Part shown: one piece after another, positions 44,352 through 54,835 of the stretch | Layout of the letters: each line of letters begins with the position of its first letter | Numbering within the stretch: the first letter of the stretch is position 1 | Assembly (NCBI RefSeq): GCF_003610735.1 | Contig: NZ_RAQM01000006.1 | Span: 642,274-706,273, forward strand | Source: Tenacibaculum lutimaris | GTDB taxonomy: Bacteria > Bacteroidota > Bacteroidia > Flavobacteriales > Flavobacteriaceae | Length of the DNA: 64,000 bases | Reading direction: 5' to 3' | Made by a program: the position numbers and the translations under genes | Notes under the pieces: model-generated | The model's database searches: none | What the model saw: the letters and a program-made list of their open reading frames with translations, nothing else | What the model was told of the DNA's origin: nothing

Positions 44352-46652
44352 ATGAGAGATTCTAGAAAAAGGCATGAAGCTTTACTTTATCATGCCAAAC
44401 CGAAGCCAGGAAAAATAGCAGTAGTACCTACCAAAAAATACGCAACTCAACACGATTTATCATTAGCGTATTCACCAGGAGTTGCTGAGCCTTGTTTAGA
44501 AATAGCGAAAGATAAAAACAACGTTTATAAATATACATCAAAGGGTAATTTAGTAGCTGTGATTTCAAACGGAACAGCTGTTTTAGGATTGGGTGATATT
44601 GGCCCTGAAGCGTCTAAACCAGTAATGGAAGGAAAAGGATTGCTATTCAAGATTTTTGCTGATATTGATGTTTTTGATATTGAAGTTGACACAACAGATG
44701 TAGATAAATTTGTTGAAACAGTAAAAGCAATTGCTCCTACTTTTGGAGGAATTAACTTAGAAGATATCAAAGCTCCAGAAGCTTTTGAAATTGAAAGAAG
44801 ATTAAAAGAGGAATTAGATATTCCTGTAATGCACGATGACCAGCACGGAACCGCAATTATTTCTGCAGCAGCCTTAAAAAATGCATTAGAGATTAATAAA
44901 AAAAATATTGAGGATGTTAAAATAGTGGTGAATGGAGCAGGAGCAGCAGCTATTTCATGTACACGTTTGTATGTAGCTCTTGGAGCTAAACGCGAAAACG
45001 TAATCATGTGCGACAGTAAAGGTGTCATTAGAAAAGATAATGAGAATTTAACCTCTCAAAAAGCTGAGTTTGCTACACATATAGATGTGAATACTTTAGA
45101 AGAAGCCATGTTAAATGCGGATGTGTTTATTGGTTTATCTAAAGGAAATGTGGTTTCTCCTGAGATGTTATTGTCTATGGCAAAAAATCCTATCGTTTTT
45201 GCAATGGCGAATCCAGAACCAGAAATTGATTACGATTTAGCAATAGCGACAAGAGAAGATATTATCATGGCAACAGGAAGGTCAGATCATCCTAATCAGG
45301 TGAATAATGTGTTAGGTTTTCCATTTATTTTCCGTGGAGCATTAGATGTGCGTGCTAAGAAGATTAATGAAGAAATGAAAATGGCAGCGGTACATGCGTT
45401 AGCAGACTTAGCAAAACAATCAGTACCGGAACAAGTAAACATTGTATATGATGAGGTAAGCCTTTCTTTTGGAAAAGAATACATCATTCCAAAGCCATTT
45501 GATCCAAGATTAATTTATGAAATTCCACCAGCAATTGCTAAAGCTGCAATGGATTCTGGTGTAGCTCAAGAACCTATTGAAGATTGGGATAAGTACCGAG
45601 AAGAATTAATGGATCGCTCAGGAACAGGAAGCAAAGAGGTTAGAATGTTACATAACCGAGCTAAGAAAGCCCCTAAACGATTAGTGTTTGCAGAAGCAGA
45701 TCATTTAGATGTGTTAAAAGCAGCGCAGAGAGTTTATGAAGAAAAAATTGGACACCCAATTTTATTAGGAAGAAGAGAGATTATTTTAGAATTAAAAGCT
45801 GAGTTAGGTTTTGATGCTGATATACCGATTATTGATCCTAAAACAGATGAAGAAGAAGCTAGAAGAAATCGTTATGCTGAAGCTTTCTGGAAAACAAGAC
45901 AACGCAAAGGAGTTACATTTTTAGAAGCACAAAAATGGATGCGCGAGCGTAACTATTTTGCAGCAATGATGGTGAATTCTGGTGAGGCAGATGCTTTAAT
46001 TACAGGGTACTCTAGACCTTATCCTTCAGTAGTAAAACCAATGTTAGAACTGATTGAAAAAGATCAAGGAGTAACAAGAGTTGCAGCAACAAATATGATG
46101 CTAACCAAGCAAGGTCCAATGTTCTTGGCGGATACAACTATCAATATTAATCCAACTGCAAAGGATTTAGCTAAAATTACACAATTAACATCGGTGTTGG
46201 CTAAAATGTTTGGAATGAAGCCAAATGTAGCAATGTTAGGTTTTTCAAACTTTGGTTCTTCTAAATCTGAAAGCTCAACAAAAATTAGAGAGGCAGTTTC
46301 ATATATCCATCGCAATTATCCTAATGTTGTTGTTGATGGTGAGTTACAAGCAGATTTTGCTTTGAACCCTGAGTTATTGGCTAAAGAATTCCCGTTTTCT
46401 AAATTAAATGGAAAAAGAGCCAATGTTTTAATTTTCCCTAACTTAGAGTCGGCAAACATTACGTATAAGTTAATGAAAGCTGTAGATGAAGTAGAGTCTA
46501 TCGGACCTATTTTATTAGGAATGAGTAAACCAGTGCATATTTTACAATTAGGTGCTAGTGTAGATGAAATGGTAAACATGGCTGCGGTAGCAGTTGTTGA
46601 TGCTCAGAACAAAGAAATGAAAGCTAAAAAGAAAGAGCTTCAGAACTCTTAG
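44352..46652 (+). CDS. maeB: NADP-dependent malic enzyme with phosphotransacetylase-like C-terminus
   Basis: Decarboxylates malate to pyruvate, making NADPH. The 766-residue protein is a fusion: malic enzyme domain at about 1-420 (SLAYSPGVAEPC, LKEELDIPVMHDDQHGTA, VVNGAGAAAISC) and a phosphotransacetylase-like domain at about 430-760 that is usually regulatory (acetyl-CoA binding) in MaeB. Length and order match the E. coli-type hybrid enzyme. ruvA follows after 66 nt with its own TAATTTTG box (46679-46686). Confidence 0.96.
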   Translation: MRDSRKRHEALLYHAKPKPGKIAVVPTKKYATQHDLSLAYSPGVAEPCLEIAKDKNNVYKYTSKGNLVAVISNGTAVLGLGDIGPEASKPVMEGKGLLFKIFADIDVFDIEVDTTDVDKFVETVKAIAPTFGGINLEDIKAPEAFEIERRLKEELDIPVMHDDQHGTAIISAAALKNALEINKKNIEDVKIVVNGAGAAAISCTRLYVALGAKRENVIMCDSKGVIRKDNENLTSQKAEFATHIDVNTLEEAMLNADVFIGLSKGNVVSPEMLLSMAKNPIVFAMANPEPEIDYDLAIATREDIIMATGRSDHPNQVNNVLGFPFIFRGALDVRAKKINEEMKMAAVHALADLAKQSVPEQVNIVYDEVSLSFGKEYIIPKPFDPRLIYEIPPAIAKAAMDSGVAQEPIEDWDKYREELMDRSGTGSKEVRMLHNRAKKAPKRLVFAEADHLDVLKAAQRVYEEKIGHPILLGRREIILELKAELGFDADIPIIDPKTDEEEARRNRYAEAFWKTRQRKGVTFLEAQKWMRERNYFAAMMVNSGEADALITGYSRPYPSVVKPMLELIEKDQGVTRVAATNMMLTKQGPMFLADTTININPTAKDLAKITQLTSVLAKMFGMKPNVAMLGFSNFGSSKSESSTKIREAVSYIHRNYPNVVVDGELQADFALNPELLAKEFPFSKLNGKRANVLIFPNLESANITYKLMKAVDEVESIGPILLGMSKPVHILQLGASVDEMVNMAAVAVVDAQNKEMKAKKKELQNS

Positions 46653-46718
46653 TGGGTTAGGAGACTTTTTTTAAAAAATAATTTTGTCTATTTTAGGCAA
46701 ATAGAAAAAAATCGCTGG

Positions 46719-47300
46719 ATGATAACACAAATTAGGGGGAAGCTTGTGGAGAAAAATCCTACATACGCCGTTGTTGATTGTAACGGGGTAGGATATTTAC
46801 TGCACATTTCACTAAACACATATTCATCATTACCAAATGATGAATATGTGTTGTTATATACACACTTATCTATTAGAGAAGACGCACATACATTATATGG
46901 TTTTTCAACCAAGATGGAGCGAGAAGTATTCTTATTATTAACTTCAGTTTCAGGTGTAGGGCCAAGTATTGCGAGAACTATGCTGTCTTCAATGACTTCT
47001 AAAGAAGTTCAACAAGCTATTGCTTCAGAAGATGTAAAGCTAATACAATCGGTTAAAGGAATTGGAGCAAAAACAGCACAACGCGTTATTGTAGATTTAA
47101 AAGATAAAGTTTTAAAAACCTTTGATCTTGATGAAGTTTCTGTGGTACAGAACAATACAAATAAAGAAGAAGCGTTATCTGCTTTAGAGGTTCTTGGCTT
47201 TGTTAGGAAGCAAGCCGATAAAGTAATAGGGGGAATATTAAAAGAAACACCTGATGCAAGTGTTGAAATACTTATAAAGCAGGCGTTGAAAAAATTATAA
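46719..47300 (+). CDS. ruvA: Holliday junction branch migration protein RuvA
   Basis: Binds four-way DNA junctions and recruits RuvB. The 193-residue protein has the N-terminal OB-fold (MITQIRGKLVEKNPTYAVVD), two helix-hairpin-helix motifs (SVSGVGPSIARTML and SVKGIGAKTAQRVI) and the C-terminal RuvB-binding domain (EALSALEVLGF). Length is normal. The coding sequence contains a perfect 17-bp inverted repeat at 46815-46852. sprA begins about 20 nt after its stop, the usual flavobacterial order. Confidence 0.96.
   Translation: MITQIRGKLVEKNPTYAVVDCNGVGYLLHISLNTYSSLPNDEYVLLYTHLSIREDAHTLYGFSTKMEREVFLLLTSVSGVGPSIARTMLSSMTSKEVQQAIASEDVKLIQSVKGIGAKTAQRVIVDLKDKVLKTFDLDEVSVVQNNTNKEEALSALEVLGFVRKQADKVIGGILKETPDASVEILIKQALKKL
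46815..46852. repeat. Perfect 17-bp inverted repeat inside ruvA
   Basis: AACACATATTCATCATT (46815-46831) and AATGATGAATATGTGTT (46836-46852) are exact inverted copies with a 4-nt loop. They encode residues near 33-45 of RuvA, so any hairpin forms in the mRNA. Confidence 0.9.
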
Positions 47301-47321
47301 AAAAGTTTGGAAAAAACAGTT

Positions 47322-50300
47322 ATGAATAGACTATTAACGATACTTACTTTTTTTGTAAGTATTGTTTCGTTTTCGCAAAATACGCAAAACGATAGTACAA
47401 AAACTGTTAAGAAAGATACTGTTGTTCCTCTCAAGTATAATTTTAAAAACAATCAAAACGGAGCCCTTTTTTTAAACAACCCTAGTCAAAAAGTAGTTAC
47501 TTATGATAAGGTGTTGAACAAGTTTATGATTGTTGAAAAAGTAGGAGATTACTATGTAGGAACTCCTGTTTTTATGACACCAAAAGAGTATGATGAGTAT
47601 CGTTTAAAGAATGATTTAAAAGATTATTTTAAAGAAAAAGTAGATGCTACAAATCCGAAGAAAAAAGGAGGTGATGCGGCTCGTAAAAATTTACTCCCTA
47701 AATATTATGTAAATTCCAAGTTTTTTGAATCTGTTTTTGGCGGAAATACAGTTGAAGTAAATCCAACAGGACAAATTAATATCAAACTAGGAGGAGTTTA
47801 TCAAAACAATGAGAATCCTCAAATTTCTGTTGAGAATCAAAGTAGTTTTACATTTGATTTTGATCAACAAATTAGTGCGAGTATACAAGCTAAAGTAGGG
47901 AAGCGATTAAAAGTAACCGCAAATTACGATACACAATCTACTTTCGATTTTCAAAATGTTATAAAATTAGAGTACACACCTACCGAAGACGATATTATTA
48001 GAAACATTGAAGCTGGTAATATTAGTATGCCGATTAAAAACTCGTTAATTAACGGAGCACAATCGTTATTTGGAGTAAAAACACAATTGCAATTCGGTAA
48101 AACGTATGTTACAGCTGCTTTTTCACAACAAAATTCACAGTCTAAAACGGTAATAGCCGAAGGAGGGGCAACAATTGAGCCTTTTGAATTGCGAGCTTCT
48201 GATTATGATAATGACAGGCACTTCTTTTTATCTCAATACTTTAGAGAAAACTATTCAAAAGCACTAGAGAGATATCCATTAATTAGCAGCCCTATTAGCA
48301 TTACTCGTATAGAAGTTTGGGTAACCAATAGAAATCAAAATGTAAGTGATTATCGTAGCATTGTCGCTCTTGCCGATTTAGGAGAGTCATATGATGTCAA
48401 TGAGGTAAATCCAACAGAAATAACAACAACAGGATCGCCTGCTCAAGTTAGTATAAATGGAAATTTAAGAAACTTACCGTATAATGAGGTAAATAACTTA
48501 GCAAGTTTATTAACTGATCCACTTCAACAAATTAGAGACGTAGCAACGGTAGACAATGCAATAAATAGTATTGGTGTTCCAGCTAGACAAGGATTTAACT
48601 ATACGTATTTACAAAATGCTCGTAGATTACAGCCTAATGAGTTTAAGTTACATCCTCAGTTAGGTTTTATTTCGTTAAACAGACGATTAAATGACGGAGA
48701 AGTTTTAGCAGTAGCTTTTGAATATACTGTTGTAGGAGCTTCGAACGGAGAAACAGTTTTTAGAGTAGGGGAGTTTTCAAATGACGGAGTTGTAGCGCCC
48801 TCAAACATAGCAGTAAAATTATTACGTAGTGAAATTTTAAATACGGTACGTCCAGGAACAGCTACGACAACCAGTCCCGGAGAACCTTTTCCTACATGGC
48901 GTTTAATGATGAAAAACGTGTATGCTTTAGGAGCATTCCCATTACAACGTGATGGTTTTCGTTTCGAGTTATTGTATCGTGATGACGAAACAGGAACACT
49001 ACAAAATACCTTGCAAAATGCGGCCAACACATCATTAAAAAATGAACCTTTATTAAGGTTGTTGAACTTAGATAAGTTAGACCAAAGTGAGTATGCAGTT
49101 ACAAACGGAGATGGTTTTTTCGATTATGTAGAAGGGGTTACGGTAAATTCAGAGAGAGGGTATATTTTGTTTCCTGAACCAGAACCTTTTGGAGAAGACT
49201 TATTACTAAAGTTAACGAATCCAACAGATCAAACTAAATATGGTTTTGAAGAATTATATTTAACAACCAAGATTCAAGCAAAAAATGAATACCAAAACTT
49301 AGATAAATTCTTTTTAAAAGGATATTTTAAATCAGAAACGAGCAGAGGAATTTCTTTAGGAGCGTTCAACGTTCCAAGAGGTTCAGTACGTGTTACTGCA
49401 GGAGGAAGACAACTAGTTGAAGGGGTTGATTATGTGGTAGATTACCAGTTAGGTCGCGTACAAATTTTAGATCCAGGTTTAGAAGCATCAGGAATTCCGA
49501 TTAATGCTTCAGTAGAAAATAATACGTTCTTTAATCAACAAAGAAAAACATTTATAGGAGTAGATGTAGAGCATCGTTTTTCAGATGATTTTATTTTAGG
49601 AGGAACCTTTTTAAATGTTAGTGAAAAACCAATTACTCCTAAAGTAAACTTTGGAGGAGAGCCTATCGATAATATAATGTTAGGGTTAAATTTAGATTAC
49701 TCTTCAGAAGTGCCTTATTTAACAAAACTAGCAAACAAATTACCTTTTGTAGAAACCGAAGTTCCTTCAAACGTTTCGGTAAGAGCAGATATGGCTTATT
49801 TATTACCAGGTGCTCCTAGTGGAATTAATGTAGATGGTACAGCAACTTCATATTTAGATGATTTTGAAGCTTCTCAAATTCCAATCAATTTAAGTTCGCC
49901 ACAACAATGGTTTTTAGCAAGTACACCCGAATCACAAGGATTTGATGGAGGTGCTTTTGGATTGGAATACAATTATAAAAGAGGAAAATTAGCATGGTAT
50001 AATGTTGATCAGTTATTTTACGGTAGCGGTAACAGACCAGGTAATATTGATGAAAATGAACTTTCTAGAAATGAGGTTCGTCAAATTCGTTACAATGAAT
50101 TGTTTCCAGAAACAGATTTAGATATTACCCAACAAAACTTGGTGCGAACATTAGATTTGGCATATTACCCTGCTGAAAGAGGACCGTATAACTATAATGA
50201 AAATGCAAATACAGTAACCTCTGAAGAACGATGGGGGGGGATTATGCGAGCATTAACTACCAATAATTTTGAGCAAGCAAACGTAGAGTACATTCAGTTT

Positions 50301-53300
50301 TGGTTAATGGATCCGTATGAAAATTACTCAATCACAGCTGAAGAAGGGTTGCCAGCAGGTATTGATCCAAGTGCTCAAGTTAATCAAGTAGGAAAGTTAT
50401 TCATTAACTTAGGAAATGTTTCTGAAGATATTTTAAAAGACGGAAGGAAACAGTATGAAAATGGACTTCCTGCTGATGGACAAAAGGTAGATGGAGGAAA
50501 TGTTGAAACTTCTATTTGGGGAACAACGCCTATCAACCCATCAATCATATATGCTTTTGATTCTAGTAATGATGCAAGAACCAATCAAGATGTTGGTTTA
50601 GACGGGTTGAGTGATGAAGAAGAAAGAGCAAAATTTCCTGCATTTGCAGGATTAGAAGATCCAGCAGGAGATAATTTCCAGTTTTTTAGAGGAGGAGCAA
50701 TAGAAAGTACTAATCCTTCGGTTTTATCACGTTATAAAAACTATAATGGTACAGAAGGAAATTCGCCAACTGCAAGTCAATCAGGAGAATCATATCCAAC
50801 ATCATCAACTACTTATCCAGATACTGAAGATATTAACAAGGATCAGACAATGAATCCGGTAAATAGTTATTTTGAATATGAGGTGTCATTAAATAAGACA
50901 GATTTAATAAAAGGGCAAAATCATATCATTGATGTTAAAACACAAAATGTAACTTTATTAAACGGTTCAACAAGAAGCACTACTTGGTATCAGTTTAGAA
51001 TACCTGTAAGAAATGTTACAGATGCTCAAAAAATCAATGGAATTTCTGATTTTAACAGTATACGTTTTATACGAATGTTCCTAACCCAGTTTAGAATGCC
51101 TGTGGTATTACGTTTTGGAGAGTTGGAATTGGTTAGAGGAGATTGGCGTCGTTATACGAAAACTTTACCAGAGTCAGGAGTACCAGTTCCTATTCAACCT
51201 GAAGAGTTAAATAAGTTTGAAATAGGTGTGGTAAGTATTGAGCAAAACCCAGACCGTTATGAATTACCACCAGGAATTGAACGAGAAGAGTTACAAGGAA
51301 CCAATAGAATTCAACGTCAGAATGAACAATCAGTAACTTTAAAAGTTACCGATTTAAAAGCAGATGACGTACGAACAATTTATAAAAATATTAGTATCGA
51401 TATGCGTAGGTATAAAAACTTACGTATGTTTTTACATGCAGAAAGCCCAAATACAACAGAAGGAGCAGGTAATGATGATATGGTAGCAATTATTCGTTTA
51501 GGTACTGATTTAAATGATAATTATTATCAAATAGAAAAACCATTAAAAATATCTACATCAAATGCATCACCTGAGGACGTTTGGCTACCAAAAGAAAACA
51601 ACTTAGATATTTTGCTAGAAGAGTTAGCAAATCTTAAAATTCAAAGGCCAACAGGAGATCCTATTTCTAACATTTTTGAAGGTGTAAGTTCTAAAGGATT
51701 GGATATTTCGGTTAAAGGTAATCCGACATTGGCACAAATAAGAACCATAATGTTAGGGGTTAAGAATGCAACCTCTTCTCCAAAATCAGTAGAAGTTTGG
51801 TTTAATGAATTGCGTGCTGTAGGTTTTGACAATAAAGGAGGTTGGGCAGCTGTGGTAAATGCCGACGCAAACATGGCTGATGTAATGGATGTGTCTTTAG
51901 CAGGTAGAATGTCTACTATTGGTTTTGGTAACGTAGAAGATAGAGTTCAGCAACGAAGTATTGAAGAAGTTAAGCAATACAGTGTAGCAACCAATGTTCA
52001 GTTAGGTAAAATGATGCCTAAAAAATGGAACATGCAAGTGCCAATGAGTTATACTTATGGTGAAGAATTCAGAGATCCAAAATACGATCCGCAGTTTCAA
52101 GATGTAGAGTTAGAAGATGCAATTGATAAAAACCCTAACAGTAAGAATGCCCAAGATTACACAAGAAGAAAGAGTATTAGTTTTATCAATGTAAAGAAAA
52201 ACAGAAACCCAGAGAGTAAGAAAAAGCCTAAGTTTTATGATGTAGAAAATTTCTCTGCTTCGTATGCACATAGTGAAGAGTTTCATAAAGATTACAATAT
52301 TGAAAAGTATGTGAATAAAAACGTAATGGCAGGAGCTAGTTACAACTTCAATTTTGTGCCTTTTAACATAGAACCTTTTAAAAAGTCAGAAGGATTTAAG
52401 AGCAGGTATTTACAGTTTATAAAAGATTTAAACTTTAATCCAGTACCTAAAACGGTAGCAATTAATTCAAGAATTAATAGAAACTACAATAGCCAACAAT
52501 CAAGAAATTTAGTTCAAGATATTGGTCTAACAGCGCAACCAGAACTTATACAGCGAAGATTTTTATTTAATTGGGATTATACAATTGGTTTTGATTTAAC
52601 AAAATCGTTACAATTAAACTTTAATGCAACAAATAATTATATTTATGATAGTTTTGGTGAAGATGAACAATTAGAGGTTTACGATCAATTTTTTAGTATT
52701 GGTAGGCCAGATAACTATCATCAAAAACTAAACGCAACTTATAAGTTACCATTAGATAAGTTTCCTTTTTTAAACTTCATTAATGCCGATTATGGTTATA
52801 CAGCAGACTTTGACTGGAAAGCAGGATCGCAAAGTTATATTGAAGAAGTTGGAAATATGATTCAAAATGCAAACACTCATAACTTAAATACCAATATAGA
52901 TTTTGGACGTTTTTATAAAATTATTGGAGTAGATAAGTTATTGTTAAAAGGAGTAAAAAAACAACCAACTCAACAAGGTGCTGCTACTTTAGGAGGAAAT
53001 CAAGTTACTCAAAAAGCAAAGCTTAAAAAGAAAGCTACTTTTGGGCAAAAGCTAGGAAAAGGCGTTTATGATGTATTAACATCAGTAAAAAGAGCAAAAA
53101 TAAGTTACTCTCAAAATAATGGAACTTTGTTACAAGGGTACAAACCTTCGGTAGGATTTTTAGGAAGAAATAGTTATGATGGAGGTTTAGCACCAACATT
53201 AGGATTCGTTTTTGGTAGTCAAACAGATATTTTAAACAGAGCAATTGAAAACGGATGGTTAATTACCCGTAATGCTGGTGAGGAATATTACAGTAAAAAC

Positions 53301-54428
53301 TATGCTAAAACAAGATATAAAAAGTTAGATTATACTGTATCAGTAAAACCGTTTAGAGATTTAACAATCGATTTACGAGGAAATAGAATTCAAACGAGTA
53401 ATTTAACACAGCAGTTAGATGTAGTTTCTAACGGAAACGGAGGTTTTGAACAGGATCCTAATATCAAACCTTTTGAAACAGGTAATTACAGTATTAGTCA
53501 TTTTATGTTGGGAACTGTTTTTACAGATAATGAAACGCTGTATCAAAACTTTTTAGATTACAGACAAGAAATTTCAGGAAGAATAGCTAATGAACAAGGT
53601 ATAACTGCTAACGATCCTAATCCTGCTAATAGTGATCCAGGATTTAAAACAAACGGACAACAAGCAATGTTGCCTGCATTTATTGCAGCTTATTCTGGTA
53701 ATAGTCCTAATTCGGTAAGTACAGGAGTCTTTAAAAACATCCCTATTCCAAACTGGACACTACGTTATAATGGTTTTATGAAATATAAATGGTTTAAGAA
53801 AAACTTTAGCTCATTTACCTTATCACACGGATATAATTCTCTTTATACTATAGGTAATTATACGAATAATTTACAGTATGATGCGAATAGTACAACAAAT
53901 ACAAATACTTCTGGTAATTATCAACCAGAACTCTTAATTTCGTCGGCAACTTTAATTGATGAGTTTTCTCCATTAATAAAAGTAGATTTTAGAATGAAAA
54001 ACTCTATTTCATTTAAAGGAGAAGTAAGAAAAGATAGAACATTAACTTTAAACTTTAACAATAATACGTTAACAGATATTAAAGGAACAGAATATGTTTT
54101 AGGATTTGGATATAAGATTAGAGATGTTAAATTTGTCACCAGATTTACAGGAAAGAAAGAAACCTTAAAAGGAGACATAAATTTAAGAGCAGATGTTTCG
54201 TTAAGAGACAACTTAACGTTGATAAGAAGTGTTGATAAAGAGAATAGTCAGATAACAGGAGGAGAAAAATTATTTGGATTAAAATTTATCGCCGATTATA
54301 ATTTAACTAGTAATTTAACCGCTTCTTTTTATTATAATCATCAAACGTTTGAGTATGCAGTTTCTACCACTTTCCCAAGACAATCAATTAATGCAGGAAT
54401 TAATTTAGTATATAACTTAGGAAATTAA
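47322..54428 (+). CDS. sprA: Gliding motility / type IX secretion outer-membrane protein SprA
   Basis: The giant outer-membrane translocon of the type IX secretion system, through which surface adhesins and other cargo leave the cell; it is needed for gliding. The protein is 2368 residues from ATG 47322, which gives a clean signal peptide (NRLLTILTFFVSIVSFSQ); a TTG 15 nt upstream is the alternative. The body is beta-rich with repeated barrel-like segments, ending AGINLVYNLGN. Length fits the family (about 2300-2400). It sits between ruvA and gcvH, the conserved flavobacterial order. A G8 run lies at 50233-50240. Confidence 0.95.
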   Translation: MNRLLTILTFFVSIVSFSQNTQNDSTKTVKKDTVVPLKYNFKNNQNGALFLNNPSQKVVTYDKVLNKFMIVEKVGDYYVGTPVFMTPKEYDEYRLKNDLKDYFKEKVDATNPKKKGGDAARKNLLPKYYVNSKFFESVFGGNTVEVNPTGQINIKLGGVYQNNENPQISVENQSSFTFDFDQQISASIQAKVGKRLKVTANYDTQSTFDFQNVIKLEYTPTEDDIIRNIEAGNISMPIKNSLINGAQSLFGVKTQLQFGKTYVTAAFSQQNSQSKTVIAEGGATIEPFELRASDYDNDRHFFLSQYFRENYSKALERYPLISSPISITRIEVWVTNRNQNVSDYRSIVALADLGESYDVNEVNPTEITTTGSPAQVSINGNLRNLPYNEVNNLASLLTDPLQQIRDVATVDNAINSIGVPARQGFNYTYLQNARRLQPNEFKLHPQLGFISLNRRLNDGEVLAVAFEYTVVGASNGETVFRVGEFSNDGVVAPSNIAVKLLRSEILNTVRPGTATTTSPGEPFPTWRLMMKNVYALGAFPLQRDGFRFELLYRDDETGTLQNTLQNAANTSLKNEPLLRLLNLDKLDQSEYAVTNGDGFFDYVEGVTVNSERGYILFPEPEPFGEDLLLKLTNPTDQTKYGFEELYLTTKIQAKNEYQNLDKFFLKGYFKSETSRGISLGAFNVPRGSVRVTAGGRQLVEGVDYVVDYQLGRVQILDPGLEASGIPINASVENNTFFNQQRKTFIGVDVEHRFSDDFILGGTFLNVSEKPITPKVNFGGEPIDNIMLGLNLDYSSEVPYLTKLANKLPFVETEVPSNVSVRADMAYLLPGAPSGINVDGTATSYLDDFEASQIPINLSSPQQWFLASTPESQGFDGGAFGLEYNYKRGKLAWYNVDQLFYGSGNRPGNIDENELSRNEVRQIRYNELFPETDLDITQQNLVRTLDLAYYPAERGPYNYNENANTVTSEERWGGIMRALTTNNFEQANVEYIQFWLMDPYENYSITAEEGLPAGIDPSAQVNQVGKLFINLGNVSEDILKDGRKQYENGLPADGQKVDGGNVETSIWGTTPINPSIIYAFDSSNDARTNQDVGLDGLSDEEERAKFPAFAGLEDPAGDNFQFFRGGAIESTNPSVLSRYKNYNGTEGNSPTASQSGESYPTSSTTYPDTEDINKDQTMNPVNSYFEYEVSLNKTDLIKGQNHIIDVKTQNVTLLNGSTRSTTWYQFRIPVRNVTDAQKINGISDFNSIRFIRMFLTQFRMPVVLRFGELELVRGDWRRYTKTLPESGVPVPIQPEELNKFEIGVVSIEQNPDRYELPPGIEREELQGTNRIQRQNEQSVTLKVTDLKADDVRTIYKNISIDMRRYKNLRMFLHAESPNTTEGAGNDDMVAIIRLGTDLNDNYYQIEKPLKISTSNASPEDVWLPKENNLDILLEELANLKIQRPTGDPISNIFEGVSSKGLDISVKGNPTLAQIRTIMLGVKNATSSPKSVEVWFNELRAVGFDNKGGWAAVVNADANMADVMDVSLAGRMSTIGFGNVEDRVQQRSIEEVKQYSVATNVQLGKMMPKKWNMQVPMSYTYGEEFRDPKYDPQFQDVELEDAIDKNPNSKNAQDYTRRKSISFINVKKNRNPESKKKPKFYDVENFSASYAHSEEFHKDYNIEKYVNKNVMAGASYNFNFVPFNIEPFKKSEGFKSRYLQFIKDLNFNPVPKTVAINSRINRNYNSQQSRNLVQDIGLTAQPELIQRRFLFNWDYTIGFDLTKSLQLNFNATNNYIYDSFGEDEQLEVYDQFFSIGRPDNYHQKLNATYKLPLDKFPFLNFINADYGYTADFDWKAGSQSYIEEVGNMIQNANTHNLNTNIDFGRFYKIIGVDKLLLKGVKKQPTQQGAATLGGNQVTQKAKLKKKATFGQKLGKGVYDVLTSVKRAKISYSQNNGTLLQGYKPSVGFLGRNSYDGGLAPTLGFVFGSQTDILNRAIENGWLITRNAGEEYYSKNYAKTRYKKLDYTVSVKPFRDLTIDLRGNRIQTSNLTQQLDVVSNGNGGFEQDPNIKPFETGNYSISHFMLGTVFTDNETLYQNFLDYRQEISGRIANEQGITANDPNPANSDPGFKTNGQQAMLPAFIAAYSGNSPNSVSTGVFKNIPIPNWTLRYNGFMKYKWFKKNFSSFTLSHGYNSLYTIGNYTNNLQYDANSTTNTNTSGNYQPELLISSATLIDEFSPLIKVDFRMKNSISFKGEVRKDRTLTLNFNNNTLTDIKGTEYVLGFGYKIRDVKFVTRFTGKKETLKGDINLRADVSLRDNLTLIRSVDKENSQITGGEKLFGLKFIADYNLTSNLTASFYYNHQTFEYAVSTTFPRQSINAGINLVYNLGN

Positions 54429-54454
54429 AACAAACACAATAAAAAATAATTACA

Positions 54455-54835
54455 ATGAACATTCCATCAGAATTAAAGTATACCAAAGACCACGAGTGGG
54501 TTAAGGTAGAAGGAGATGTAGCAACTATTGGTATTACTGATTTTGCACAAGGTGAGTTAGGAGATATCGTATATGTAGATGTTGATACCTTAGATGAAAC
54601 ATTAGATGCTGAAGAGGTTTTCGGATCAGTAGAGGCAGTAAAAACAGTTTCAGATCTTTTCATGCCTTTATCAGGTGAAGTAGTAGAGTTTAATGAAGCT
54701 TTAGAAGATGAGCCAGAATTAGTAAACTCTGATCCATACGGAGAAGGATGGATGATAAAAGTAAAATTATCTGACGATTCACAAGTAGCAGATTTATTAA
54801 GTGCTGAGCAATATCAAGAGCTTATTAAAGGATAA
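54455..54835 (+). CDS. gcvH: Glycine cleavage system H protein
   Basis: Lipoylated shuttle protein of the glycine cleavage complex. The 126-residue protein has the lipoyl lysine K63 in [12 protein letters not shown], the N-terminal [22 protein letters not shown] and the [12 protein letters not shown] strand; all are standard. The other gcv genes are not in the window. It lies 26 nt after sprA and overlaps the VanZ-like gene by 35 nt. Confidence 0.97.
   Translation: MNIPSELKYTKDHEWVKVEGDVATIGITDFAQGELGDIVYVDVDTLDETLDAEEVFGSVEAVKTVSDLFMPLSGEVVEFNEALEDEPELVNSDPYGEGWMIKVKLSDDSQVADLLSAEQYQELIKG

Noticed and set aside
44525-45028. 167-codon open frame on the minus strand inside maeB
   Set aside because: It lies wholly within a well-supported gene, has no recognisable motif, and is a by-product of that gene's codon use. 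Similar antisense frames in pgi, sprA, mrp and the AsmA-like gene were left out for the same reason.
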